Assembly (NCBI GenBank): GCA_031292305.1
Contig: JARLHJ010000039.1
Location: 1 to 42,110 of the forward strand
Length of the DNA: 42,110 bases
Direction of reading: 5' to 3'
Origin: Candidatus Babeliales bacterium
GTDB taxonomy: Bacteria > Babelota > Babeliae > Babelales > JABDEC01
In this document: one piece after another, positions 32,245-39,056 of the stretch
Position numbering within the stretch: position 1 is the stretch's first letter
How the letters are laid out: every line of letters begins with the position of its first letter
Notes under the pieces: generated by a model
The model's input: only the letters and a program-made list of their open reading frames with translations
The model's database searches: none
Told to the model about the DNA's origin: nothing
Position numbers and translations under genes: made by a program

Positions 32245-32658
32245 TTATTTTTTAGATGCTTTTCTTCTATGCAAATCTAATAAAGTGGCAGCAACTACCA
32301 ATGCCCTTCTTGTATCTCTTTGCTCTACAGTTTCTTCTCTAAGTTTATGACTAGTTGAGCTGTCCTTCACAACAGATCTGAAATAATAACCTTTTTTAGA
32401 TTTATTATTAGGGTTACCCTTTCTCTTTCCAGCATTTTTTAAACTATTTGGTTTGAGCATATGATAAAGTAAGAAACTTGAGGTCGCTACAATCCCTGCA
32501 ATTAATACATTTTTTTTTGTAATGTATGGTGCAGTGTCTTCAACTGCTTTAGTAACAAAACTAGGGGTACTTGGCATTGAAAATTTGGGCAATTCCCATG
32601 AAATCAATTTAGTTGTTTGGAATATTATTATCAATAATAAAATACGTGAAAATTTCAT
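32245..32658 (-). CDS. Small exported single-helix protein with Lys/Arg-rich tail, array member 4
   Basis: A 137-residue protein made of a signal peptide (about 1-20), the array box 'SWELPKFSMP' (20-29), 'APYITKKN' (43-50), a membrane helix (about 51-67) and a long basic tail with 'KRKGNPNNKSKKG' and 'LHRRKASKK'. The positive-inside rule puts the tail in the cytoplasm, leaving about 30 residues outside after signal cleavage. I do not recognise a known family. The gene lies 17 bases past array member 3 in the operon. Confidence 0.72.
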   Translation of the reverse strand: MKFSRILLLIIIFQTTKLISWELPKFSMPSTPSFVTKAVEDTAPYITKKNVLIAGIVATSSFLLYHMLKPNSLKNAGKRKGNPNNKSKKGYYFRSVVKDSSTSHKLREETVEQRDTRRALVVAATLLDLHRRKASKK

Positions 32659-32675
32659 AAATCAATCTCTTATGT

Positions 32676-32966
32676 TTATAAATTAAATCTTTTTTTAATG
32701 TCCTCAAATGACTGTTTTTGTTGATCTTTTCTAATTTCAGAAGCCGATCTACGATCTTTTTTAATCAATTTATAGGCAATAGCAAAACAAACTGCAGTAC
32801 TGCATAAAATCAAACTATTTTTTTTTGTAATGTATGGCTTGCTGACTTCAACTACCCTAGCAAAAGTTGAGGTTGTAGGCATTGAAAATTTAGGTAGATC
32901 CCAAGATTTTACTTGAACTACTTGAATCATCAACACTGTTAATATAAAACTATGTAAAAATTTCAT
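32676..32966 (-). CDS. Small exported single-helix protein, array member 3
   Basis: From the ATG at 32966 the product is 96 residues. It has a signal peptide, then 'SWDLPKFSMP', 'SKPYITKKN', a membrane helix ('LILCSTAVCFAIAYKL') and a basic tail ('KKDRRSASEIRKDQQKQ'). The frame is open upstream to 33068 inside the neighbouring gene. The shared start 'MKFLHSF' and the leader GGATTCAAGTT, almost the same as before member 2, fix the start. Paralogous to its neighbours; function unknown. Confidence 0.72.
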   Translation of the reverse strand: MKFLHSFILTVLMIQVVQVKSWDLPKFSMPTTSTFARVVEVSKPYITKKNSLILCSTAVCFAIAYKLIKKDRRSASEIRKDQQKQSFEDIKKRFNL

Positions 32967-33006
32967 AACTTGAATCCATTCCTGATTAAAATTCTTTGTT
33001 TTTGAG

Positions 33007-33444
33007 CTATTTGTTTTTATTTGTTCTAGCAGCTTGCTTAGTCTTATATTCCGCAATTCTAGCATCATCTTTAGATTTCTGTTCTTTTTCTGCTTGCTTT
33101 CTATTAACGTTATCTAATGCTTTTTGTTTCTTTGTGGCTAAATATCTAGCTTTAGCATTAGGCATTCTAGTTTTTGCATTAGAGATTCTAGATGGTGGTG
33201 TTTTTTTTGTTTCTTCATTTTTGCTTGATTCTTTAGCCGATAATTTGTACAAAATAATACCAGAAAGAAGTGTTGTCGTTGCAACAATAGCAGCTTTTTT
33301 TGTTAAATATGGCTTAGATGCTTCAACCAGTGTGGTAACAAAAGCAGGAGATTCTGGCATTGATAACTTAGGTAATTCCCAAGAAATTAATTGAGTTGAC
33401 TGAACTATAATAATCGCTACCAATAAAACACGTAAAAAATTCAT
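33007..33444 (-). CDS. Small exported single-helix protein with long basic coiled-coil tail, array member 2
   Basis: The 145-residue protein shares the array plan: signal peptide, 'SWELPKLSMP', 'SKPYLTKKA', a membrane helix ('AIVATTTLLSGIILYKL') and a tail. The tail (about 70-145) is the longest in the set, very rich in Lys, Ala and Gln, and looks like a helical rod ('KKQKALDNVNRKQAEKEQ'). The rod would be cytoplasmic if the topology inferred from charges is right, and could bind nucleic acid or acidic partners. It lies 26 bases past member 1. Confidence 0.73.
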   Translation of the reverse strand: MNFLRVLLVAIIIVQSTQLISWELPKLSMPESPAFVTTLVEASKPYLTKKAAIVATTTLLSGIILYKLSAKESSKNEETKKTPPSRISNAKTRMPNAKARYLATKKQKALDNVNRKQAEKEQKSKDDARIAEYKTKQAARTNKNK

Positions 33445-33470
33445 AACTTAAATCCATTCGTAATTAAAAA

Positions 33471-33809
33471 CTATTTATTATCAAAAAGGCTTGCAATATT
33501 ATATGGCTCTCTATCTTTTGCTCTTTTTTCACCAGCAGCCACATCTGCATATGTTCTAACATCTCGCATTCCCGCTTTTTTAGGTGATCCTTTTTTAGAT
33601 AATTTTTTTATTAAAAAAGCACCCACTATAGTTACTAAAACCCCACCAATTACAGCATTTCTTTTTGTAAGATGTGGCTTAGTAGCCTCAATAGCTGTAT
33701 TTACAAAAGCATGAGTTTTTAGCATTACAAACCTAGGTATTTCCCAAGAAATTAAGTAACCCGATTGCATCATTATTAAAGAAAAAAATAAAACACTAGA
33801 AAATTTCAT
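33471..33809 (-). CDS. Small exported single-helix protein, array member 1 (first gene of the operon)
   Basis: A 112-residue protein with a signal peptide, 'SWEIPRFVML' (the variant of the ELPKFSMP box), 'TKPHLTKRN', a membrane helix ('AVIGGVLVTIVGAFLI') and a tail that begins with 'KKLSKKGSPKKAG' and ends in a mixed-charge stretch. It is the promoter-proximal member of five genes in the same direction separated by 17-47 bases. GGAG lies 13 bases upstream of the ATG. Function unknown. Confidence 0.73.
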   Translation of the reverse strand: MKFSSVLFFSLIMMQSGYLISWEIPRFVMLKTHAFVNTAIEATKPHLTKRNAVIGGVLVTIVGAFLIKKLSKKGSPKKAGMRDVRTYADVAAGEKRAKDREPYNIASLFDNK

Positions 33810-33836
33810 AGCTTTAGAACTCCATATTAAAATTAA

Positions 33837-33876
33837 TATACTTATATAAGTATAAAATATTGCAATTTTCTGTCAA
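33837..33876 (-). promoter_or_regulatory. Consensus promoter with overlapping 18-bp palindrome, five-gene array operon
   Basis: On the minus strand, TTGACA (33871-33876) and TATACT (33849-33854) are 16 bases apart. TATACTTATATAAGTATA (33837-33854) is a perfect 18-bp palindrome that contains the -10 box and runs into the expected transcription start, as an operator would. Confidence 0.7.
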
Positions 33877-33951
33877 TATGAATTAGTTTATTGCTTAGCT
33901 TATCTTTAAAATAAATACAAATAGAATACACAAGTTGATTGCTATTAATCT

Positions 33952-33985
33952 AAAAAAAATCCCGAGTTGGAAATCCAACCCGGGA
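33952..33985 (-). terminator. Hairpin terminator after the 376-residue secreted protein gene
   Basis: TCCCGAGTTGGA pairs with TCCAACCCGGGA (one mismatch). The plus-strand A run (33952-33959) is a T tract on the transcript. The outer part (ATCCCG...CGGGACAAA) is the same as in the terminator at 35237-35271. Confidence 0.85.
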
Positions 33986-34011
33986 CAAAATTATATAATT
34001 AAAAACTATAA

Positions 34012-35142
34012 CTATAAAGATGAAGCTGACTGTTTAGTTAGCCTATCGTTTATTACACTTTCAAATAGAATATGAAGTGGAATAGACTTCACAGTTTCTT
34101 CTGCTAACTCTGCTTTTCCTGATTTCAAATATACCTTATAAAGTAACAATTTAGCTAAAATTACATTACTATCTGATAGATCTTTATTATCTTTCTTTAG
34201 ATTTTCCAATATAGCTTGTAATATTATAATAATTTTGCTGACATTTGCATCTCGTGAAGAATTATTAAAATATCTATCATCATTAATTACTAAGTTTAAA
34301 TCTGCTAATTTTTTGATAAGTTCTTCCTTAGATAGCATATTAACAAATTTATTTAACAAATTTTCTTGATTTTTTTGATTCGGAGTATCAATATCTTTAA
34401 TTGAACCAAGATGTGTAAAATTGCCATTTGGTGTAAATTCAAAATAATGGACATCTAAAACATCTTTACCTGCAACTTGCTCGGGGAAGGTAATTGTAAA
34501 TTGACAAAGACTAGCATCATTTTCATGAAATATACCACTAAGTAAACCCGATTTATCATTAAGAGATGAATTCAATTCTCTTGCATCGAAGTAACGGCGT
34601 TCTTCTAACTCGTATGTACCATTTGAAGCTTCAGCTACGATATAAGATTCTGCAGAACCCATCAATTTTCTAAATTTTTTTCCTGTAAAGCTATCAAGGC
34701 TATCTAAACTTAATACTTGTTTTTTGCCCTTTAAAGATTGTAATTTACTTTGCGCATCCTCAGATGGCTGCTCACCTGAGAAAATTAATAAATTGGCTGG
34801 CAATCTGTTATAAAGACTAATCATACACCATTCTGCACCCTTTATGCGCATAATATATCTTATCGCATTTAAAAGAGCTGTATCTTGATCAGTTTTCCAC
34901 ATAGAAGCTGCTATTGCCAATGCTCCCAAAAACCCTTTGTTATTATTGCCCGTTTGTTGGCATTTTGAAAGAAAGCTTTTTAGCTTTAATGCATGTGTTT
35001 CAGAAGGCACGCATTTTGAACTCTCCACTAAAGCTTCACTAGAAGATGCGCTCGAATCATCTTCAGACGCAATAAGATTGTTTGCTGGTTGTAAAAGAGC
35101 TGCCACTAAAAGTAGATGAATGAAACAACTATTTTTTTTCAT
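34012..35142 (-). CDS. Secreted protein of 376 residues, unknown function
   Basis: A signal peptide (about 1-26, 'HLLLVAALLQPANNLIA|S') is followed by a Ser-rich linker (27-42). Next is a helical region with 'KGFLGALAIAASMWK', then a mixed alpha/beta region with 'GAEWCMISLYNRLP', 'ITFPEQVAGKDVLDVHYFEF' and 'TPNGNFTHLG'. Helices fill the C-terminal third ('LLYKVYLKSGKAELAEETV'), which has TPR-like rhythm. I do not recognise a family. It is flanked by its own terminator and lies between the array and the tetrad-repeat gene, so it looks like a single-gene unit. Confidence 0.72.
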   Translation of the reverse strand: MKKNSCFIHLLLVAALLQPANNLIASEDDSSASSSEALVESSKCVPSETHALKLKSFLSKCQQTGNNNKGFLGALAIAASMWKTDQDTALLNAIRYIMRIKGAEWCMISLYNRLPANLLIFSGEQPSEDAQSKLQSLKGKKQVLSLDSLDSFTGKKFRKLMGSAESYIVAEASNGTYELEERRYFDARELNSSLNDKSGLLSGIFHENDASLCQFTITFPEQVAGKDVLDVHYFEFTPNGNFTHLGSIKDIDTPNQKNQENLLNKFVNMLSKEELIKKLADLNLVINDDRYFNNSSRDANVSKIIIILQAILENLKKDNKDLSDSNVILAKLLLYKVYLKSGKAELAEETVKSIPLHILFESVINDRLTKQSASSL

Positions 35143-35236
35143 TTTTACCCCGAATTATATTTTAACAATATTTACGACGCTATAAGATAACATTCTCTAT
35201 AATTGTGCGCAATCTATTTAAAAATATAACTTTTGG

Positions 35237-35271
35237 CAAAAAAAATCCCGGGATGAAAAATCATCCCGGGA
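35237..35271 (-). terminator. Strong hairpin terminator after the tetrad-repeat gene
   Basis: TCCCGGGATGA pairs perfectly with TCATCCCGGGA around a four-base loop. The A run at 35239-35245 becomes a T tract on the transcript. Confidence 0.92.
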
Positions 35272-35301
35272 CAAATTAACGACTAAAATTAATTTATTAG
35301 C

Positions 35302-35787
35302 TTACTGAGCAGCAACAACTGCAGCTACTTGCGCAGCTACTTCTGTTGAAACTTGAGTAGCTACTTGAGCAGAAACTTCTGCTGATACTTCTTTAGCAAC
35401 TTCTGAAGCTACTTGTGTAGCAACTTCTGCTGCTTCTTGAGCAACAGGAGCTCTGAAAGAAGCTAAGTATGCTAAACCTGAATTCAGGTATGGAGTAGAT
35501 TTTTCTATAGCTAATTTGCCATATTTAGTTTCAGCTAAATATTTACCAGCTTCATTAGCTTTAGCTAATGCAGCTTCTCTTTTAACAAATAAAGCTAATG
35601 CTACTGCTGCTAAAGCTATTTTGCCTTTATTAGCATATAATTTAGCTTTAGTATCTTTTACTACTGTACCGTTATTAACAGAAGCTCTCATGTTAGTAAC
35701 GAAAGTAGGCATGCTAAATCCAGCAAATGCTTGAGATGAAACAATTAAACCTAATGCAAATACGAATAAACGTAAAGATGATTTCAT
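35302..35787 (-). CDS. Exported Ala-rich protein with C-terminal tetrad (xVAx) repeats
   Basis: The 161-residue protein has a textbook signal peptide (1-22, 'SSQAFA|G'), a 'FSMPTFVTNM' box like the ELPKFSMP box of the array proteins, and a membrane helix (about 56-69, 'IALAAVALALF') followed by Lys/Arg. The C-terminus (about 120-157) is about ten tandem four-residue units of the form (E/Q)V(A/S)x, e.g. 'EVATQVASEVAKEVSA'. A strict four-residue period gives a Val stripe that drifts around a helix, or a beta structure; it is not a classic heptad coiled coil. AGGGG precedes the ATG, a promoter with an abutting G8 tract lies upstream, and a strong terminator follows. Likely abundant envelope protein; function unknown. 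Confidence 0.78.
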   Translation of the reverse strand: MKSSLRLFVFALGLIVSSQAFAGFSMPTFVTNMRASVNNGTVVKDTKAKLYANKGKIALAAVALALFVKREAALAKANEAGKYLAETKYGKLAIEKSTPYLNSGLAYLASFRAPVAQEAAEVATQVASEVAKEVSAEVSAQVATQVSTEVAAQVAAVVAAQ

Positions 35788-35830
35788 ATGGAACCCCTAT
35801 TAAATAGAATGTACTTATAACACATTTCTG

Positions 35831-35868
35831 AGCATAACATATTAGAATTCCATTGCAAAAGGGGGGGG
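35831..35868 (-). promoter_or_regulatory. Promoter of the tetrad-repeat gene with adjoining G8/C8 tract
   Basis: On the minus strand, TTGCAA (35853-35858) and TATGCT (35831-35836) are 16 bases apart. Eight consecutive G on the plus strand (35861-35868) end two bases from the -35 box. Confidence 0.45.
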
Positions 35869-35987
35869 TCTCAGTTAGCTTTCCAGAGTAAAACTGCTTT
35901 TTAATAGTCACATTTTAATGTTTTTTTATAATTATCTGTCTTTTTTATATTAAAATTTATTAAAATATATTAAAAATAAGGAATAAA

Positions 35988-36770
35988 ATGAAAAGATATA
36001 TATGCCAATTTATATTTCAAAGCCTAGTATTTAATTCTTTCAGTTACTTTAATACCTTACATGCAGTAGCCCAAGACCCTTCTTGCGAAAAACAAGAGAC
36101 AACAGATTTGACCCGCAATATGCAGCCAATAAATATAGTGAATCTTTCTATTGCCACTTCAGCCGCTGAACTAAAACAGCTTTTATCTACTTTACAACAA
36201 TTAGATACAAAACAAACCTCAACTTACCAGGCAAGCAAAGAAACTTTACAGCAGGTGGGTAATTCTTTAAACGATCTTGCAAACAAATATAAATATTGGC
36301 TGCCTGTAACTGCAGCCACATGTATTTATTGTTCTTTATTCTATAAAATTGCACATGCAAATAAATTATTAAACTCAACTGGTGCATGGTGCAATTGGAA
36401 ATCTGAGTTAAACCTGAGTGCATTATTATCATTATCACAAAAAGATTTAGCCATAGAATTGATTACTGATATCCAAAAAAAATATTCTGATCCCCAAAAC
36501 CCAACTAATTTTGTGACCCCTATGGTTAATTTTATAAATGAGATAAACCATGAAATTCAAGAACTTGAAAATTATGTAAAGATTGTAAACCTTATAAAAA
36601 CCATAAAACTTAAATCTATATACCCTATTATTAGTGATGACAAATTAGACCAGGCAAAAGAGAAAATTAATAAACTAGCTTATATTAAGAATATATTTTC
36701 TGAATGGTCTGTTGAATTTAAACAACAACAATTACTTTCTTCTGGTAATACCCTGCCCTCACCCAAATAG
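35988..36770 (+). CDS. Exported coiled-coil protein with a membrane helix, unknown function
   Basis: A 260-residue protein with a signal peptide (about 1-28). A Gln/Thr/Ser-rich helical segment (about 55-98, 'AAELKQLLSTLQQLDTKQ') may form a coiled coil. A membrane helix follows (about 104-120, 'WLPVTAATCIYCSLFY'). The cytoplasmic or distal part is all-helical and charged ('FINEINHEIQELENYVKIVNLI'). AAGGAATAAA precedes the ATG. I do not recognise a family; it may be a structural envelope protein. Confidence 0.7.
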   Translation: MKRYICQFIFQSLVFNSFSYFNTLHAVAQDPSCEKQETTDLTRNMQPINIVNLSIATSAAELKQLLSTLQQLDTKQTSTYQASKETLQQVGNSLNDLANKYKYWLPVTAATCIYCSLFYKIAHANKLLNSTGAWCNWKSELNLSALLSLSQKDLAIELITDIQKKYSDPQNPTNFVTPMVNFINEINHEIQELENYVKIVNLIKTIKLKSIYPIISDDKLDQAKEKINKLAYIKNIFSEWSVEFKQQQLLSSGNTLPSPK

Positions 36771-36895
36771 TTTCTATTGGCAACTTCTCAGGTTCATACA
36801 CCTTTTACACATATTGGTATTAATGTTATAACTAATATTAATTACTAAAAAGCATATGGGCATAAAACAAACAAAACTTTTAATAAAGGGTAGTC

Positions 36896-37312
36896 ATGCA
36901 AATAAATTCAAAATTTTTAACGCTGATCATTGCGTTTGCTTTAACATCAACACCCAAGGCTGAATCTAAAATTACATTAAATAATGTTCTAACTGGCATA
37001 AACGTAATGGGTTCAATCGGAAAGATTGGATTGATAAAAATTGATCCTCAGCATAAAGTCTATCATGCAATTGATGCATTAGTTTATTTGCCAACAACTT
37101 ATTGTTTGTATACAAAAACTAAATTTAATAAATATGCGGCCTTTGCAAATGGATTACTTTGTTTAAAAAGTTTATATCTAGCTCATAAGGCTCATAACCT
37201 TGCGAAAAATTCTAGAAACCCATATTGGATTAGAGATTATTCCCAAAATAGAAATGAAAATATTGCTGAGGCTTTTTATAACGCATTCATTGCTTATCAT
37301 TTAAATAAATAA
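36896..37312 (+). CDS. Small multi-helix exported protein, cluster member 1
   Basis: A 138-residue protein with a signal peptide (about 1-22, 'SKFLTLIIAFALTSTPKAE') and two to three further hydrophobic segments ('VLTGINVMGSIGKIGLI', 'IDALVYLPTTYCLY', 'FANGLLCLKSLYLA'). It ends with 'AEAFYNAFIAYHLNK'. The third gene of this cluster has the same signal peptide and same helix layout. Eight bases separate it from the next gene. No family recognised. Confidence 0.7.
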   Translation: MQINSKFLTLIIAFALTSTPKAESKITLNNVLTGINVMGSIGKIGLIKIDPQHKVYHAIDALVYLPTTYCLYTKTKFNKYAAFANGLLCLKSLYLAHKAHNLAKNSRNPYWIRDYSQNRNENIAEAFYNAFIAYHLNK

Positions 37313-37320
37313 AGGATATT

Positions 37321-37626
37321 ATGAAATTTAAATTCCTTACTATTTTATTTGCTCTTGCATTTTTATCATCTTCTATCAAAGCAGAAATTAATTATAAAGC
37401 TTATTTAGCTGCTGGTGTAACTGCATTTAGCATTTATAAAACTTTAATTGAAATTGATAATTATTCAGAAGCTAATGCCGCACTGAAAAAAACTGGTTTT
37501 CCAGAAGCATTTCTAAAGGGTTTGCCAAATTATAATAAAAAACATAAGTCTTATAACAAAGCATTAACATTTGGGTTCTTATCTGCCTTTAGTGGATTTA
37601 CAACCTACAAGTTACTAAAAAGCTAA
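37321..37626 (+). CDS. Small multi-helix exported protein, cluster member 2
   Basis: A 101-residue protein with a signal peptide (about 1-21, 'SSSIKAE'), a hydrophobic segment ('AYLAAGVTAFSIYKTLI') and another near the end ('ALTFGFLSAFSGFTTYKLL'). It is shorter than its neighbours but has a similar signal peptide and charge pattern. AAAGGATATT precedes the ATG, eight bases after the previous stop, so the genes share a transcript. Function unknown. Confidence 0.68.
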   Translation: MKFKFLTILFALAFLSSSIKAEINYKAYLAAGVTAFSIYKTLIEIDNYSEANAALKKTGFPEAFLKGLPNYNKKHKSYNKALTFGFLSAFSGFTTYKLLKS

Positions 37627-37664
37627 GTTTTGTATAAAGTAATAACATATTAACAATTAACTTT

Positions 37665-38093
37665 ATGGGAAAATTTTACGTGCAAACTACATCAAAATTT
37701 TTAACTATAGTATTCGCTTGTGCTATATTATCAACACCAAAAGTGGAATCTAAGATTTTTACTTCTAATGGTATAGTAACGGCATTAAATGGATTAGTTG
37801 CAATATTGGGCGGATATGAAGTATTTAATAACGAAAACGAAAACAAAGATAATCCTCTTATTGCACTACAATGCTCAATTGCAATATCTACAATGGGGAG
37901 TTTGCACCATGGTAAATATAAAAATTTTAATACAGTAGCAAATTCAGCATGTTTCTTCTATTACTTACTTATTAAAGGAGTTACAGCAGATAGAAAGAAT
38001 AAACCAAAAGAAATTTTACAAGCAAGAATCAACGCTTTAATAATGGCTGCATTTTATGCTGCAACTATATATGAATTAAATAATAATTTTTAA
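37665..38093 (+). CDS. Small multi-helix exported protein, cluster member 3
   Basis: The 142-residue paralogue of cluster member 1 shares 'SKFLTIVFACAILSTPKVESKI' in two parts with 'SKFLTLI..' and 'STPKAESKI'. Several hydrophobic segments follow ('IVTALNGLVAILGGY', 'ANSACFFYYLLI', 'LIMAAFYAATIYEL'). The start is ambiguous: the ATG at 37665 lacks a ribosome site, while a GTG at 37680 gives a start (M-Q-T-T-S-K) aligned with member 1. The last four bases overlap the convergent MCE gene. Function unknown. Confidence 0.66.
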   Translation: MGKFYVQTTSKFLTIVFACAILSTPKVESKIFTSNGIVTALNGLVAILGGYEVFNNENENKDNPLIALQCSIAISTMGSLHHGKYKNFNTVANSACFFYYLLIKGVTADRKNKPKEILQARINALIMAAFYAATIYELNNNF

Positions 38094-39052
38094 TTTCTAA
38101 TTTCATCTGATAAAACAACTTCTGATTCAGTTAAATTATCTGGATCGGAAGTTTTCTTTTTCAACTCGGGCGAAACTGTCTTTTTCTTCTTTTTCCAAAA
38201 GCCGTTGACAAATTTTCCAAGTAATCCGTCACCATCATCAATCTTTTTGGCAACTGATTGGCAATGTTCCATAGTAGAATCAAAACGAGTAGCAACTCGA
38301 TTAAAGTCACGATCCACAACATCAGAAATGCGTTGGAAATTATTTTCAAGGGAAGGTAAAGTATCTGTATATAGTTTTTCAGAAACTTTATTAATTTTCT
38401 CACATACGGGTATTAAATCTTGAGAAACAGTTTTTAAATTATTTATAAGTAAATCAAAGTTCTTTTCATTTTTTGCAAGTAGATCACAAAAAACTGAAAT
38501 TTTTGAAGTTATTTGATTTACATTTTTAATAATAGACCTTAAATGTTCTTGTTGCTCTGATGGAGATAGAACATTTTTTAATGAATGTGTAAGATCTTTC
38601 ATATTAACTGCAATGTTATCAAGTTTCTTAATTAAATGTTCAACAGAAACTAATGATTCAACTTTATTAACGAGATCTTCGCCTGGCTTTATTATTCCTG
38701 ATCTAGAATTACCCGGCAAAATTTCTAGAAATTTATTGCCTAATAATGCTTCTTGTTGTATTTCAGCATGAGCATCTTTATAAAGAACATAATGTTGCTT
38801 TAGTGCTATGCTTACTTTAGCTTGTGTACCATTTTCTATCAATTTAACATCATCAATCCAACCTACTTTAACACCAGCTATTTTTACATCTGCTTTTATT
38901 GCAAGCCCAGAAAGGTCATCAAAATATAAATTATAAGCATTATAATTTTTTACATATAACCTAAATACACCTAAGTAAAGGGCCATATAAGCAAAAAGAG
39001 AAATTGCCATTAAGACAAATAACCCTACTTTAGTTTCTGTTTTTAATTGCAT
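38090..39052 (-). CDS. MCE/MlaD-family lipid-transport protein
   Basis: A 320-residue protein with an N-terminal membrane anchor (about 9-29) and a single MCE domain (about 35-115: 'YNLYFDDLSGLAIKADVKIAG', 'VKVGWIDDVKL', 'AEIQQEALLGNKFLEILPG'). A long helical C-terminal region (about 130-290) probably forms a coiled coil, and a Lys-rich tail ends it. MlaD-type proteins form hexameric rings in the periplasm that carry phospholipids between membranes, working with an ABC permease and ATPase; neither is in the window. It lies four bases after gspK on the same strand, so it may be co-transcribed with the secretion genes. It implies a two-membrane envelope. Confidence 0.87.
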   Translation of the reverse strand: MQLKTETKVGLFVLMAISLFAYMALYLGVFRLYVKNYNAYNLYFDDLSGLAIKADVKIAGVKVGWIDDVKLIENGTQAKVSIALKQHYVLYKDAHAEIQQEALLGNKFLEILPGNSRSGIIKPGEDLVNKVESLVSVEHLIKKLDNIAVNMKDLTHSLKNVLSPSEQQEHLRSIIKNVNQITSKISVFCDLLAKNEKNFDLLINNLKTVSQDLIPVCEKINKVSEKLYTDTLPSLENNFQRISDVVDRDFNRVATRFDSTMEHCQSVAKKIDDGDGLLGKFVNGFWKKKKKTVSPELKKKTSDPDNLTESEVVLSDEIRN

Positions 39053-39056
39053 TTAT

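Noticed and set aside
32996-33394. 132-residue plus-strand frame opposite the array
   Set aside because: Antisense shadow of array member 2, whose signal peptide, boxes and spacing are clearly real. Hydrophobicity comes from the Lys-rich codons read in reverse.
35714-35911. 65-residue frame on the minus strand across the tetrad-repeat start
   Set aside because: Out of frame with a well-supported gene, covers its promoter and G8 tract, and has no ribosome site or recognisable features.
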